A stretch of DNA of 64,000 nucleotides from Novosphingobium sp. (GTDB lineage Bacteria; Pseudomonadota; Alphaproteobacteria; Sphingomonadales; Sphingomonadaceae): contig NZ_JAUYRV010000026.1 in the NCBI RefSeq assembly GCF_030696665.1, positions 62,001 to 126,000 on the forward strand, written 5' to 3'. The first letter of the stretch is position 1; every line of letters starts with the position of its first letter. Below, in pieces: positions 25,053 to 33,872 of this stretch. The notes under the pieces were generated by a model that searched no databases, had not been told where the DNA came from, and was given only the letters and a program-made list of their open reading frames with translations. A program made the translations under genes and the position numbers.

Positions 25053-25717
25053 ACGCGCCGTTTCAACGCATGCGCGCGCGCATTGCCAACCAAGGTTTGA
25101 AAGCAACGCTGGCCAAAGTGTGGAAGGATCACATCTTTCGCATCACGCATAGCGTCATGGTCGAATTCCGTTCTGAATGGCAGGGAGCAGTGGGCGAAGG
25201 CGCGCTACCCCCCGGTGTGACGTGCGTGCGCATTGCCAAAGGCCAGCAATTGCCTGAGCTTTGCGAGTGGCTGGCCCATCGCCAACCGGCTTTTGAGCAG
25301 ATGCTGGACGACGGCAAGCAAGCGCTGTTCATCGCGCGAGACGGGATTGCTTATGGCTGCGTGTGGATCTCGTTGACATCGCACCGGGACCGCAAGGCAC
25401 ATGAATTTTATCGGGTGCTGCCGGGCGAAGCGTACCACTATTGCTGGCTGCTCGATCCCGACCATCGCAACAGCAGGCTGGGTATGCTGCTGTGTCGGCA
25501 GACCATACATCACTTGCGCGATCTGGGCATACGTCGCCAGTTCGGCATCGTCGATCTGACCAATGCCGCGTCGTATCTGGTGCAGTACTATTTCGGCTAT
25601 CGCGAGTGCGGGCAAAAGGTGACGCACCTTTACGTGCTTGGGACGCAATGGACCGTCACGTCCGCTTATAGCGGCACGCTGGGACCGCAACGCAAATCAC
25701 GGAATGCCGTGGCGTGA
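25043..25717 (+). CDS. GNAT N-acetyltransferase-like protein
   Basis: A 224-residue GNAT-fold protein starting at GTG 25043 inside the end of the FemAB gene. The acetyl-CoA motif A is recognisable as HYCWLLDPDHRNSRLGMLLCRQTIHHL, with the Arg/Gly loop slightly diverged, and motif B follows (NAASYLVQYYFGYRECG). The first 60 residues resemble the leader of GNATs found in sphingomonad and rhizobial surface-polysaccharide loci. Probably acetylates an amino sugar or amino acid on the repeat unit. Its stop overlaps the flippase GTG by four bases. Confidence 0.75.
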   Translation: MGLNAPFQRMRARIANQGLKATLAKVWKDHIFRITHSVMVEFRSEWQGAVGEGALPPGVTCVRIAKGQQLPELCEWLAHRQPAFEQMLDDGKQALFIARDGIAYGCVWISLTSHRDRKAHEFYRVLPGEAYHYCWLLDPDHRNSRLGMLLCRQTIHHLRDLGIRRQFGIVDLTNAASYLVQYYFGYRECGQKVTHLYVLGTQWTVTSAYSGTLGPQRKSRNAVA

Positions 25718-27348
25718 GCGGTAGAGGCAGGCAATCAGGCTCATTTGCGAAATCGACCACGGTGGTGTTTGCCATCCGCGTGGTGGATCTGCTGTTCAGT
25801 TTTGCGATGTCGACCTTGCTGGCTTCGCGGTTCGGGGCATCTGCGCAGTTGGACGCTTTCTTTCTGGCGCGGCGCAGCACCAATGGCGTTGCCGATGCCA
25901 CCGGCAAGCTGGTTCACATGGCGCTGATGCCGCATCTTGTGGCGCGGCTGGATTCCAGCGCTTCGCTGCTTGGCCTGTTCCGCAATCGGCTGGCGGGCGG
26001 GGTTGCCGCGATCATCCTGTGCATCGTCAGCATTGCGCTGATCTGGCCTTCGTCGTTTGTGACGATATTTGCCCCCGGATTTTCCGGGGAACGCCACCTG
26101 CTGATGGATCAACTGGTGCGCATCATGGCACCATTAGTTGTCCTGACCACGTTGATCTGGATACTCAACGCGATGCGGCAGGCCAGTGGGAAGCATGGGC
26201 TGGTTGAATTTGCGGCCATGTCGCAGCGCATCTTGCTGGTCGGGGTTCTCCTGTTCCTTGTGCCACCGCTTGGCATCATCGAAGTTGGCGAAGTGCTGGT
26301 GGCAGGGGCCTTTCTGGCGCTGGCCATCATGGTTGCCGGATCCTTGCCGTTTATCCACCGCATGCGTGCCGAAAGGGCTTCGGATCGCGTAGACGGGCGG
26401 AAGCCGGAACAGGACGGCGCGGCGGTTCAGCCGCGTGCAAAAGCATCGGCAGCCACCGCAGGGGCCGCCGGTGGATTTGTTGCAGCGGTCGTGTTTGTGG
26501 TGTTCAACCAAGCCACCACGCTGATGGATTTCATGGCCGCATCGACTCTTGCCGCTGGCAGCGTTGCGGCGTTGGAATATGGCTCGCGCCTTGCCTCGCT
26601 AGTGCCCGGCCTTGTCATGTCCAGCGTTTCGACGGTGATGTTTCCAGACCTCGTTCGGGTAATGCAATCAAGCGATCAGCGCGAAGCGGCGCTGGGGTTT
26701 GCCCAACGTCAGCGCAGCGTGTTTGCGATCCAGACAGTGGTGTCGATCAGCATGGCGTTTTCCACCGACTTCATCGTCCGGTTGCTGTTTGGCTACGGCG
26801 CGTTTGGCGCAGAGGGGCTTTCCGCGACGATCGCGACCACCATCGGTTACAGCGCTGCCGCGATGTTTCTGACACCGCTTCTGGCAACGACGTCTGCAAT
26901 CTTTGCCGATGCACGTGGCAATTCTCGCGGAGACATGATCCGTATTGCCGCAACGGGGATCGCGCTGCGGGCAGGGGCGCTGCTTGCGCTGATCCCGCTG
27001 CTGGGCGTGGCGGGGATAGCCTGGGGCGCTGCGCTGGCAACTGCGCTTAATCTTGCGCAGGCCATGCGCGTGGCCAAGGGCCGCTTTGCCGACTATCCAC
27101 TGGCGGGCCAGTTCCGCGCATTTGCAAAGACGCTTGCGGCGGCTGGTTTTGGAAGTCTGCTGGCTTTTGCGCTTCAGCAACTGATGCCGTCGGCTGATAC
27201 CCAGTGGCTGAGGCTGTTGCTGCTTGGCCCGACAATCGCCACTTTCGCGCTGGGGTATGCCGCTGCGGAACTGGCCTTGTTCCGCGATGAGGAATGCCTT
27301 AGCCGCCAAGCCCTTGCACTGGTTTTGCGGCGCACCGGCCGTGCCTGA
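25714..27348 (+). CDS. MurJ/Wzx-like MOP-superfamily lipid flippase
   Basis: A 544-residue, very hydrophobic protein with about 14 predicted membrane segments. The first helix region (VVDLLFSFAMSTLLASRFGASAQLDAFFLARR) is the MurJ/MviN pattern. An unusual charged loop at about residues 220-250 (RASDRVDGRKPEQDG) separates the halves. MurJ-type proteins flip undecaprenyl-linked intermediates, and in this operon the cargo should be the exopolysaccharide repeat unit, making it the Wzx of the system. GTG start in a four-base GTGA overlap with the GNAT gene, and an eight-base overlap with the glycosyltransferase downstream. A housekeeping lipid II role is less likely given the setting. Confidence 0.85.
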   Translation: MSGRGRQSGSFAKSTTVVFAIRVVDLLFSFAMSTLLASRFGASAQLDAFFLARRSTNGVADATGKLVHMALMPHLVARLDSSASLLGLFRNRLAGGVAAIILCIVSIALIWPSSFVTIFAPGFSGERHLLMDQLVRIMAPLVVLTTLIWILNAMRQASGKHGLVEFAAMSQRILLVGVLLFLVPPLGIIEVGEVLVAGAFLALAIMVAGSLPFIHRMRAERASDRVDGRKPEQDGAAVQPRAKASAATAGAAGGFVAAVVFVVFNQATTLMDFMAASTLAAGSVAALEYGSRLASLVPGLVMSSVSTVMFPDLVRVMQSSDQREAALGFAQRQRSVFAIQTVVSISMAFSTDFIVRLLFGYGAFGAEGLSATIATTIGYSAAAMFLTPLLATTSAIFADARGNSRGDMIRIAATGIALRAGALLALIPLLGVAGIAWGAALATALNLAQAMRVAKGRFADYPLAGQFRAFAKTLAAAGFGSLLAFALQQLMPSADTQWLRLLLLGPTIATFALGYAAAELALFRDEECLSRQALALVLRRTGRA

Positions 27349-28444
27349 ACATCGCATCAAGGTGGCGTTCCTCCTTCCCCATTTGCGTCCAGGAGGCGCG
27401 GAGCGGGTGGTTATCAACTGGCTTGGCGCGCTTGATCGCTCGCGGTTTACGCCGCATCTTTTGCTGGGACGCGTAGAAGGCGCTTTTCTCGAACTGCTCC
27501 CACCCGACGTCGAGCCACTGCGCATTGGAGCCAACCGTTCGCTTTGGCGCAGCTTCGATATTGGCAGGCAACTTGATGCACTGGGCATCGATGTTGCGTA
27601 TTCGGCCACAAATGCGATGAATCTGGCGCTGATGGCAGCGCCAGCCCGCAATTGTGCGCGGATCATTTCAGAGCACACGACGCCGACTGCCTATCTTGCC
27701 GGGGCCAAGTGGCCGTGGCTGCGCAAGTCTGCGATGCGGCTGCTCTATCCTTCGGCTGCAGTGGTTGCCGTGCCTACACACGCGATCGCAGCCGAACTGA
27801 ACACGCTGCTGGGCCGGGAGTTACCGATCCGGTGTCTGTCCAACCCGGTGATCGACGACCATGCACCACAAGCCGCTGCCATTCGGCGAGGGTCTGTCGG
27901 GGCAGGGGCTTGGCAGATCGTCAGCGCCGGAAGGCTGGTCAGGGAAAAGGGCTTTGATCTGCTGATCGCGGCGATTGGCAGACTGGTTTTGCGCAACCAC
28001 GATTGCCGATTGACGATTTATGGCGATGGCCCTGAAAAGGCGCGTCTTGAAGGCCAGATTGCCGCTGCGGGTTTGAGCGACAAGGTGCGGCTGGCCGGCC
28101 ATGTAGCCGACCCCGGCAGTGCTATGGCGGCTGCCGACCTGTTCGTCCTGGCATCGCGGCGTGAGGGATTTGGAAATGTCCTGATCGAGGCGATGCATCA
28201 GGGCGTGCCAGTGCTTGCTACCCGTTGCGGCGGACCAGACAGCTTCATCACCGATGGCGAGAACGGCTGGTTGGTGCCCCCCGGCGAAGCGGAGCTTCTT
28301 GCCGCGCGCATCGAACAACTTCTGGGCGATGCGAGCCTTCTGAACCGGACAGTGGCTGCGGGCCGGACCACGGCCGCGCAATATGGCATCCAGCGTTCTA
28401 CCCGCGCGTTCGAGCGCCTGCTGGAAGGCGTTGCACATGCGTGA
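27341..28444 (+). CDS. GT4-type glycosyltransferase
   Basis: A 367-residue GT-B glycosyltransferase. The N-terminal IKVAFLLPHLRPGGAERVVINW is the Gly-rich acceptor-side loop. The C-terminal donor half has AGRLVREKGFDLLI, YGDGPEKARLE and the E-x7-E motif REGFGNVLIEAMHQG. It adds a sugar from a nucleotide donor to the lipid-linked repeat unit at the inner face of the membrane. The start is GTG 27341, overlapping the flippase stop by eight bases; the longer frame upstream runs inside the flippase gene. Last gene before an 84-base gap and the export genes. Confidence 0.9.
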   Translation: MPEHRIKVAFLLPHLRPGGAERVVINWLGALDRSRFTPHLLLGRVEGAFLELLPPDVEPLRIGANRSLWRSFDIGRQLDALGIDVAYSATNAMNLALMAAPARNCARIISEHTTPTAYLAGAKWPWLRKSAMRLLYPSAAVVAVPTHAIAAELNTLLGRELPIRCLSNPVIDDHAPQAAAIRRGSVGAGAWQIVSAGRLVREKGFDLLIAAIGRLVLRNHDCRLTIYGDGPEKARLEGQIAAAGLSDKVRLAGHVADPGSAMAAADLFVLASRREGFGNVLIEAMHQGVPVLATRCGGPDSFITDGENGWLVPPGEAELLAARIEQLLGDASLLNRTVAAGRTTAAQYGIQRSTRAFERLLEGVAHA

Positions 28445-28528
28445 GACAGGCTGCTGCCGGAAGTTGAGTTAACGATAAATTTAGCGAGCCTGGCCTAGGA
28501 AAACTGACGTTCAGGGGATTATCGAACC

Positions 28529-29320
28529 GTGTCAGACGACCTTTGCTCCTTCACAGGCAGCGCATTTGCAGCGGCAGCGCTGGCCACGCTGTTGTTGGCG
28601 GGCTGCGCCAGTCCCACTCAATATCAGCCGCAAAGCAATATTGCGCTTGTGCCACAACCGGGGGCAGCCGCGCCGCGCGCTGCACTGGGCGATCAAGTGA
28701 GCGATACGCTTAACCAATTGCTTGAACGGCCCGGTGATTTTTCGCCCAACGATCTGGTGCGCATCCGCTTCCCCTATATGCCTTTGCTCGACAGTGAGCA
28801 GCGAGTGCTGGTGTCGGGCGAAATCAGCCCACCGCTGCTAAAGCCACTGCAGACGCGCGGCTTGACCGCAACCGAACTGCAGGAGCGTTTGCAATCGCTT
28901 TATCGCCCTGTGCTGGAGCGGCCGGCGGTATCGGTTCAGGTGCTTGAATACGCGCGCCCGCCATTGCCGCCTGAAATCTTTGTGATGGGCGAAGTCGCCC
29001 GTCCCGGGGCGTTTGCCTATCGTGATGGCAGTTCGCTGTTCGAAGCGCTGGCCCGTGCCGGTGGTGCATCGCGTGATGCCGACCTTTCGCAAGTGGTGCT
29101 GCTGACCCCGGTCAAAGGGCAGCTTCAGGCAGAAATGATCGACCTGCGCGCCGTTCTTGATGGCAGCAGCGCGCAGCTGCGCGAACTGCGGCCGTTCAGC
29201 GTTATCATCATACCGGCAACGCAGGTTGCGCGCATGGCAGATCGCGCCCGGCAGATCCGCCAGATCATCGGGTTCAACGGCATCAATCTGGGTTCCAATG
29301 TCACGCTGGTGTCACCCTGA
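28529..29320 (+). CDS. Wza-like polysaccharide export lipoprotein
   Basis: A 263-residue outer-membrane export protein. The lipobox LLLAGC places the lipidated cysteine at residue 26. A Poly_export domain (about 70-150; FSPNDLVRIRFPYMPLLDS) precedes one SLBB domain (EIFVMGEVARPGAFAYRDGS, then LARAGG). It should form the outer-membrane channel of a Wzx/Wzy-type exopolysaccharide. It is shorter than E. coli Wza (about 380 residues) and lacks the second SLBB domain and C-terminal helix, as in many alphaproteobacterial homologues. GTG start at 28529; its stop overlaps the next start by one base (TGATG). Confidence 0.9.
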   Translation: MSDDLCSFTGSAFAAAALATLLLAGCASPTQYQPQSNIALVPQPGAAAPRAALGDQVSDTLNQLLERPGDFSPNDLVRIRFPYMPLLDSEQRVLVSGEISPPLLKPLQTRGLTATELQERLQSLYRPVLERPAVSVQVLEYARPPLPPEIFVMGEVARPGAFAYRDGSSLFEALARAGGASRDADLSQVVLLTPVKGQLQAEMIDLRAVLDGSSAQLRELRPFSVIIIPATQVARMADRARQIRQIIGFNGINLGSNVTLVSP

Positions 29321-31323
29321 TGCCCGTCGGTCTGTATTACTGGCGGCTGATCATGTCGCGCTGGCGGCTGGTCAGCGGCCTCGTTGTCGGCTGCACGCTG
29401 GTTGCCTGGCTGTTCAGCGTGGCGGTGCTGGCGCAGCGCCCGAGTTTTGAGGCGGCTGCGCGTCTGAATATCGTGCCGACCAGTGCCGAACTTGGCTTTG
29501 CCACGCGGTTTGTGCGCGGCCAGACGTTTGATGGCGGCGCGGTCATGGTCCAGACTTATGGCGAATACGTTTATACGCGCCCGGTGTTGGAGCCAGTCGT
29601 CGAGCGCTATCTGGGGTGGGAAGCAAAGCGTGCCAACGTCTCGCTCGAAACCTTGGAGCGCAATGCCTCGGCTCCCAGTTTCTTCACGCCGGGGCAGATC
29701 CTGAGCTTTTTGAACTATGGCGAAGTGGTGAAAGTGCCGCTGCGCGAAGATCTGATGCAGTCATTGATTGAGAACACGACCATAGAAATGGTCGAAGGCA
29801 CTTATCTGATGAAGGTATCGGTCGCATGGGACGATCCGCAGGCCGCCGCGTGGTTGGCCAACGCGCTTTCCCAAGCCATCGTGACAAGAGCGCAGACGCA
29901 GTCTGAGGCCAGCGAGCAGCAATTGTCGACCACGCTGGGCCAGAACCTCGTGGCCAAGCGTGCAGAACTTGCCACGCTGCTCAACCAGTCCCGCCTGCTC
30001 AAGCAGCGCAGTGGCGTCGTCGATGTCGATACCCAGAAGCAGGGGCTGATGCAGGAACTGATGGCCGAGGAAAGCCGCCTCACCAGCGACCGCGTTGCGC
30101 TCGACAGTGCCGAGGCAGAAGTTGCAGCGCTTCGGCGGCAGGCGAGCGGACGCATGAGCACATCACAGCAGGCCGTGGAGCAGGCGCTGGCCATCGCGGC
30201 ACCCAAAGCCGACGGTCTGCGCCAAGGCATTGCGATCCGGCAGGGACGCATCAGCGCGTTGCGCGGGCAGTTTGGCAAAGTCAGCGGCAGCGAAATGACG
30301 ATCAAGGAAATCGACGACCGCATCGCTCTTGCCAGCAAGGAAGTTGAGGAACTGGCGCAGCGCGTCAGCTTCAACCTCAATGAAAACCAGTTCAATGCGC
30401 CAAAGATCGAGGTGATCGAGCAGGCGACACCACCGCTGGTGCGTTCGTCGCCGAAGGTCTTTTTCAATACACTTGCTGGTTTTGTTGCCGGTGCGGCGCT
30501 GGCCGCCATCGCGCTGTTGCTCCTTGGTCCGGGCCAATCGCTGGCAACGGCGCTGAACGGCGCAAATGCGAACGATGACGACGCTGTCGACCACCGTTCC
30601 ATCGCCGGGGCGGCAAAGCACAGGATGGCTGGCGACGGGCCGGAGGACTTGCCCGAGAACATCTCGATCTTCCGCCAGCGTCCCGGCAGGTCTCCGGTAG
30701 AGTCCGCAGCGGTTTTGCCCGTGGTCGGGCCGGGCTCCGGGCCTGCGCGGCACTATGGCGCTACCATGACATCGGGTGCGAACGCGCTGGCCCGTGACGA
30801 CGAGCTCGCCGGACCCGTCGCCGAACAGATGGACACGGCAACAGCGGTGCCGCAGCCTGCGCCACCAGTGGCCATCGCCGGGCTGATCCCGTCTCCCGCA
30901 GATGGCGTGCAGTACAATCTTGGCGAACGCCGTGCGGCCAGTGCCACGCTTGGCGATGCGCTTGTGCGGTCAGGGCTGACCTCCGGCGACATCTGCGTTG
31001 CGGTGTCGGTCGGTGGACACACATTTGCTCGGCTGCTGACCCAATGCGCGCTTGAAGTGGCGAAGGGGGCAGGGCGGCCCATGACGGTGGCAGATGCTAC
31101 GCGCGCCAGCTTCGATCCCGCCAATGTGTTGCCGGGGACGCTGGTCTATGCCGGAGCTGTCGATCAGGAATGTCCGCAAGGCCGGCTTGCTGCGCTGGGC
31201 GGGTCAGTGCATTACTTCATCGGCATTCCCGCAAATGCTGCTGCTGATCCGGCTTGGCTGGCTGCAACCGGTGATCGCTGGAAGCAGGACATCGGCGGCG
31301 AACCGCACTTCTTCATAGGCTGA
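29320..31323 (+). CDS. Wzz/GumC-like chain-length protein with non-kinase C-terminal domain
   Basis: A 667-residue polysaccharide co-polymerase. Membrane segments at about 17-38 and 382-405 flank a periplasmic coiled-coil region (about 180-370) with a GNVR-type sequence (FNLNENQFNAPKIEVIEQATPP). The usual place for a BY-kinase domain holds about 260 residues without a Walker A loop or tyrosine tail. They consist of a Pro/Ala-rich linker and a compact end domain (LGDALVRSGLTSGDICVAVSVGGHTFARLL). It probably sets chain length and bridges to the Wza-like protein. The C-terminal domain is unassigned. Confidence 0.85.
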   Translation: MPVGLYYWRLIMSRWRLVSGLVVGCTLVAWLFSVAVLAQRPSFEAAARLNIVPTSAELGFATRFVRGQTFDGGAVMVQTYGEYVYTRPVLEPVVERYLGWEAKRANVSLETLERNASAPSFFTPGQILSFLNYGEVVKVPLREDLMQSLIENTTIEMVEGTYLMKVSVAWDDPQAAAWLANALSQAIVTRAQTQSEASEQQLSTTLGQNLVAKRAELATLLNQSRLLKQRSGVVDVDTQKQGLMQELMAEESRLTSDRVALDSAEAEVAALRRQASGRMSTSQQAVEQALAIAAPKADGLRQGIAIRQGRISALRGQFGKVSGSEMTIKEIDDRIALASKEVEELAQRVSFNLNENQFNAPKIEVIEQATPPLVRSSPKVFFNTLAGFVAGAALAAIALLLLGPGQSLATALNGANANDDDAVDHRSIAGAAKHRMAGDGPEDLPENISIFRQRPGRSPVESAAVLPVVGPGSGPARHYGATMTSGANALARDDELAGPVAEQMDTATAVPQPAPPVAIAGLIPSPADGVQYNLGERRAASATLGDALVRSGLTSGDICVAVSVGGHTFARLLTQCALEVAKGAGRPMTVADATRASFDPANVLPGTLVYAGAVDQECPQGRLAALGGSVHYFIGIPANAAADPAWLAATGDRWKQDIGGEPHFFIG

Positions 31324-31325
31324 TC

Positions 31326-32660
31326 GTGGCGTCGACCGCGCCTTTTGCAACCATGCCTCATGGTGCGCCGGACCGGCTGATGGCGATGCCGGTGCAGCAC
31401 CTGCTGTTGTTGCTGGCGCTGCTTTATGCTGCGCTTACGCAACTTGATGCCGTGGGCAACAGACTTACCGCCAGCCTGCCCATCAGCGCGGGCGAGATGC
31501 TGTTTGCAGGGCTCGTGGCAGGAAGCTTGATCTGGCTCCTGACCATTCGCCTCAACATCCCGGATCAAGGTCTGCACCTGCTGCCCTACGGCGTCCGCCT
31601 CATCGCGATCCTTTCGGCATGGATCATCGTGTGCTGGACGATGAGCGCACACAAGTCCGAAGGTGTCGACTATATCATCAAGCTTTCCGGTTCGATCCTT
31701 CCGGCGCTGTGCGTGATGCTGGCCATCAGTTCACCACGCCATCTGACGCTGGTCACAGGTTCCATCGTGCTGGCGGGAACGGTCGCAGCTGTGATCGTGT
31801 TGATCGAATACAAGACCGGTACGCGCCTCGTTGCCACATCCATCGCTGCCACCACCGCCGAATTCGAAGGCGCGGCCCGCTCCTCGGGCGGATCGGATGA
31901 AAACCCGACTACGGCTGCGCAGATGCTGATGGTCAGCACGGTGCTGGCAATGGTTATGACCATTTATGCGTCGCGGCGCTGGCAGCCGGTGCTATTGGGC
32001 GCGACGGCGCTGGGCATCGTGGCGCTGGGTCTGATGTCGGCGCGTAGCGCGCTGATCGGGCTGGCGCTGGCTGCTGCTCTGCTTGGATGGCGATTTCGTG
32101 GCCATCGCGCGTTTCCGCTGATGATCCTTGCGGGCATAGCGGCCGTGATCGGGCTGATCGCAATTGCCCCGCCCGAACTGGTTGAGCGTTTCATGGCTAT
32201 CGGCGATTTTGCCAAGGACCGCACGCTGTTTCGCCGCATCACCTATCTGCGCATCGGCGGTGATCTGCTTTCAGGATCACCGATATGGGGCATCGGCCCG
32301 GGCAATTTTCCCAGCTATTATGTCGGTTCGGAGTTTCGCTGGTATCCCGGCCGCATTCTGGAACCGCGTGAATTGCACAATACGTTCCTCGATACGGCGG
32401 TGGAATACGGACTGGTAGGCCTTGCGCTGTTTGCACTGCTGGTGCGGGAAGTCTTCCGCCAACTGCTGCAGGCCGCCCGTTCCGCCAGCAACGAGCTTTC
32501 CGCCATCGCGATTGCCATAATGCTGGCGCTGGCCGCTTTGCTGGCGGCATCGTTTTTCATGCCGCACAAGGATTTGCGCTACCTCTGGCTCCTGCTTGCG
32601 CTCGGCTTGCGCGCGGGCATGCTGGCACAGGTTGAGCGGCACAACAGGACTTTACCATGA
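31326..32660 (+). CDS. Wzy-like O-antigen/exopolysaccharide polymerase
   Basis: A 444-residue protein with about 10-12 hydrophobic segments and a periplasmic loop carrying the O-antigen ligase/polymerase pattern: SGSPIWGIGPGNFPSYY, then EPRELHNTFLDTAVEYGLVGLALF, with the conserved His-Asn. Wzy proteins polymerise lipid-linked repeat units in the periplasm. It is located between the Wzz-like and glycosyltransferase genes. GTG start two bases after the previous stop; an internal ATG at 31353 is possible. Four-base ATGA overlap with the next gene. Confidence 0.87.
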   Translation: MASTAPFATMPHGAPDRLMAMPVQHLLLLLALLYAALTQLDAVGNRLTASLPISAGEMLFAGLVAGSLIWLLTIRLNIPDQGLHLLPYGVRLIAILSAWIIVCWTMSAHKSEGVDYIIKLSGSILPALCVMLAISSPRHLTLVTGSIVLAGTVAAVIVLIEYKTGTRLVATSIAATTAEFEGAARSSGGSDENPTTAAQMLMVSTVLAMVMTIYASRRWQPVLLGATALGIVALGLMSARSALIGLALAAALLGWRFRGHRAFPLMILAGIAAVIGLIAIAPPELVERFMAIGDFAKDRTLFRRITYLRIGGDLLSGSPIWGIGPGNFPSYYVGSEFRWYPGRILEPRELHNTFLDTAVEYGLVGLALFALLVREVFRQLLQAARSASNELSAIAIAIMLALAALLAASFFMPHKDLRYLWLLLALGLRAGMLAQVERHNRTLP

Positions 32661-33868
32661 AGATCGCCGTGATCGTCACCGAGTTTCCCAAGTCGACCGA
32701 GACCTTCATTTACCGCGATCTGATGAAGTTCATCGAGCTGGGCCACGAGGTGCGCCTTTATCATGTTGCGGCCTGGCGACACAGCCAGACCCTGCACGGC
32801 TTTGCCGAACCTCTGCGCGAGCGGGTGCGATCCATTCCGCTACTGGGCAGGGAAAGCCTTGTCGCCTGTGCATCAGGCGTTGCACGTCGCCCGCTGGCAA
32901 TGGCGGCCATCGTCTGGCGCATTCTGACAGCCTATGCCCCCCTGCCGCGCATTGCTGCCAAGTCTCTGGCGCTTGTGCCCAAAGCGCTGGCGATTGCAGC
33001 AGATGCAAAGGAATGGGGCGCCGAGCATGTCCATGCCGAATTTGCCGGGCACCCCGCAACAGCGGCGTGGATCGGGCGGCGGATGGGCGGCCTGCCCTAT
33101 TCAGTCAGCTGCCGCGCGCATGACATTTTTCGCACGCAGCGCCTGCTTGATGCCAAACTATCCGAAGCTGGAGGTATCCGAACGGTAAGCGAATTTGGTG
33201 CGGCTTTCCTGCATCGGACAGTGCCTGCAATCGCCGAACGCTCGATCCAGGTCATCCATTCCAGCGTCGACACGGCACGCATTGATCCCGTTGACGCCGC
33301 GCCCCCAACCGACCCGTTCCGCATACTTTATGTCGGCGCGCTGGAACCCAAAAAGGGCGTCGAATATCTTCTCGATGCGCTCTCCGCTGTTGGTGAGCCG
33401 CTTGGCAACTGGCAGCTTGACCTGATCGGTAGCGGTCCCAGCGCCGATGCGCTGAAGGCGAAGGCCGCGTCGCTGGGTGACCGCGTCAACTTTCGCGGTA
33501 TGCAGCCATTCGAAGTGGTGGCCGAAAGCTATCGCACCGCCAGTGTCTGCGTTGCGCCCAGCGTGATCGGCCCGAGCGGTCGGCAGGAAGGCATTCCCAA
33601 TGTGATGATCGAGGCTCTTGCCTATCAGCGCCCTGCGATCACCACGGCCATCTCCGGTATTCCGGAACTGATCCGCGATGGTGAAACCGGCTTGCTGGTG
33701 CCGCAACGCGATAGCGCGGCGCTTGGCCAGGCGCTGCTGCGCATCTTCTCCGATCCTGCCGCCGCGTTGGAAATGGCCCGGCGCGGGCGACGTCATGTGG
33801 AGCAGGAGTTTGATCTTACGGCCAATGCATCGCGCCAGCTGGCCATGATGGCGGCTGCTACGACCTGA
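32657..33868 (+). CDS. GT4-family glycosyltransferase
   Basis: A 403-residue GT-B enzyme. The N-terminal IAVIVTEFPKSTETFIYRDL is typical of colanic-acid and exopolysaccharide glycosyltransferases (WcaL/AmsK-like). The C-terminal half has LYVGALEPKKGVEYLLDAL and APSVIGPSGRQEGIPNVMIEALA with the E-x7-E motif. It extends the repeat unit. Last gene of the plus-strand export operon, meeting the minus-strand JmjC-like gene only four bases later without room for a terminator. Confidence 0.9.
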   Translation: MKIAVIVTEFPKSTETFIYRDLMKFIELGHEVRLYHVAAWRHSQTLHGFAEPLRERVRSIPLLGRESLVACASGVARRPLAMAAIVWRILTAYAPLPRIAAKSLALVPKALAIAADAKEWGAEHVHAEFAGHPATAAWIGRRMGGLPYSVSCRAHDIFRTQRLLDAKLSEAGGIRTVSEFGAAFLHRTVPAIAERSIQVIHSSVDTARIDPVDAAPPTDPFRILYVGALEPKKGVEYLLDALSAVGEPLGNWQLDLIGSGPSADALKAKAASLGDRVNFRGMQPFEVVAESYRTASVCVAPSVIGPSGRQEGIPNVMIEALAYQRPAITTAISGIPELIRDGETGLLVPQRDSAALGQALLRIFSDPAAALEMARRGRRHVEQEFDLTANASRQLAMMAAATT

Positions 33869-33872
33869 ACGC

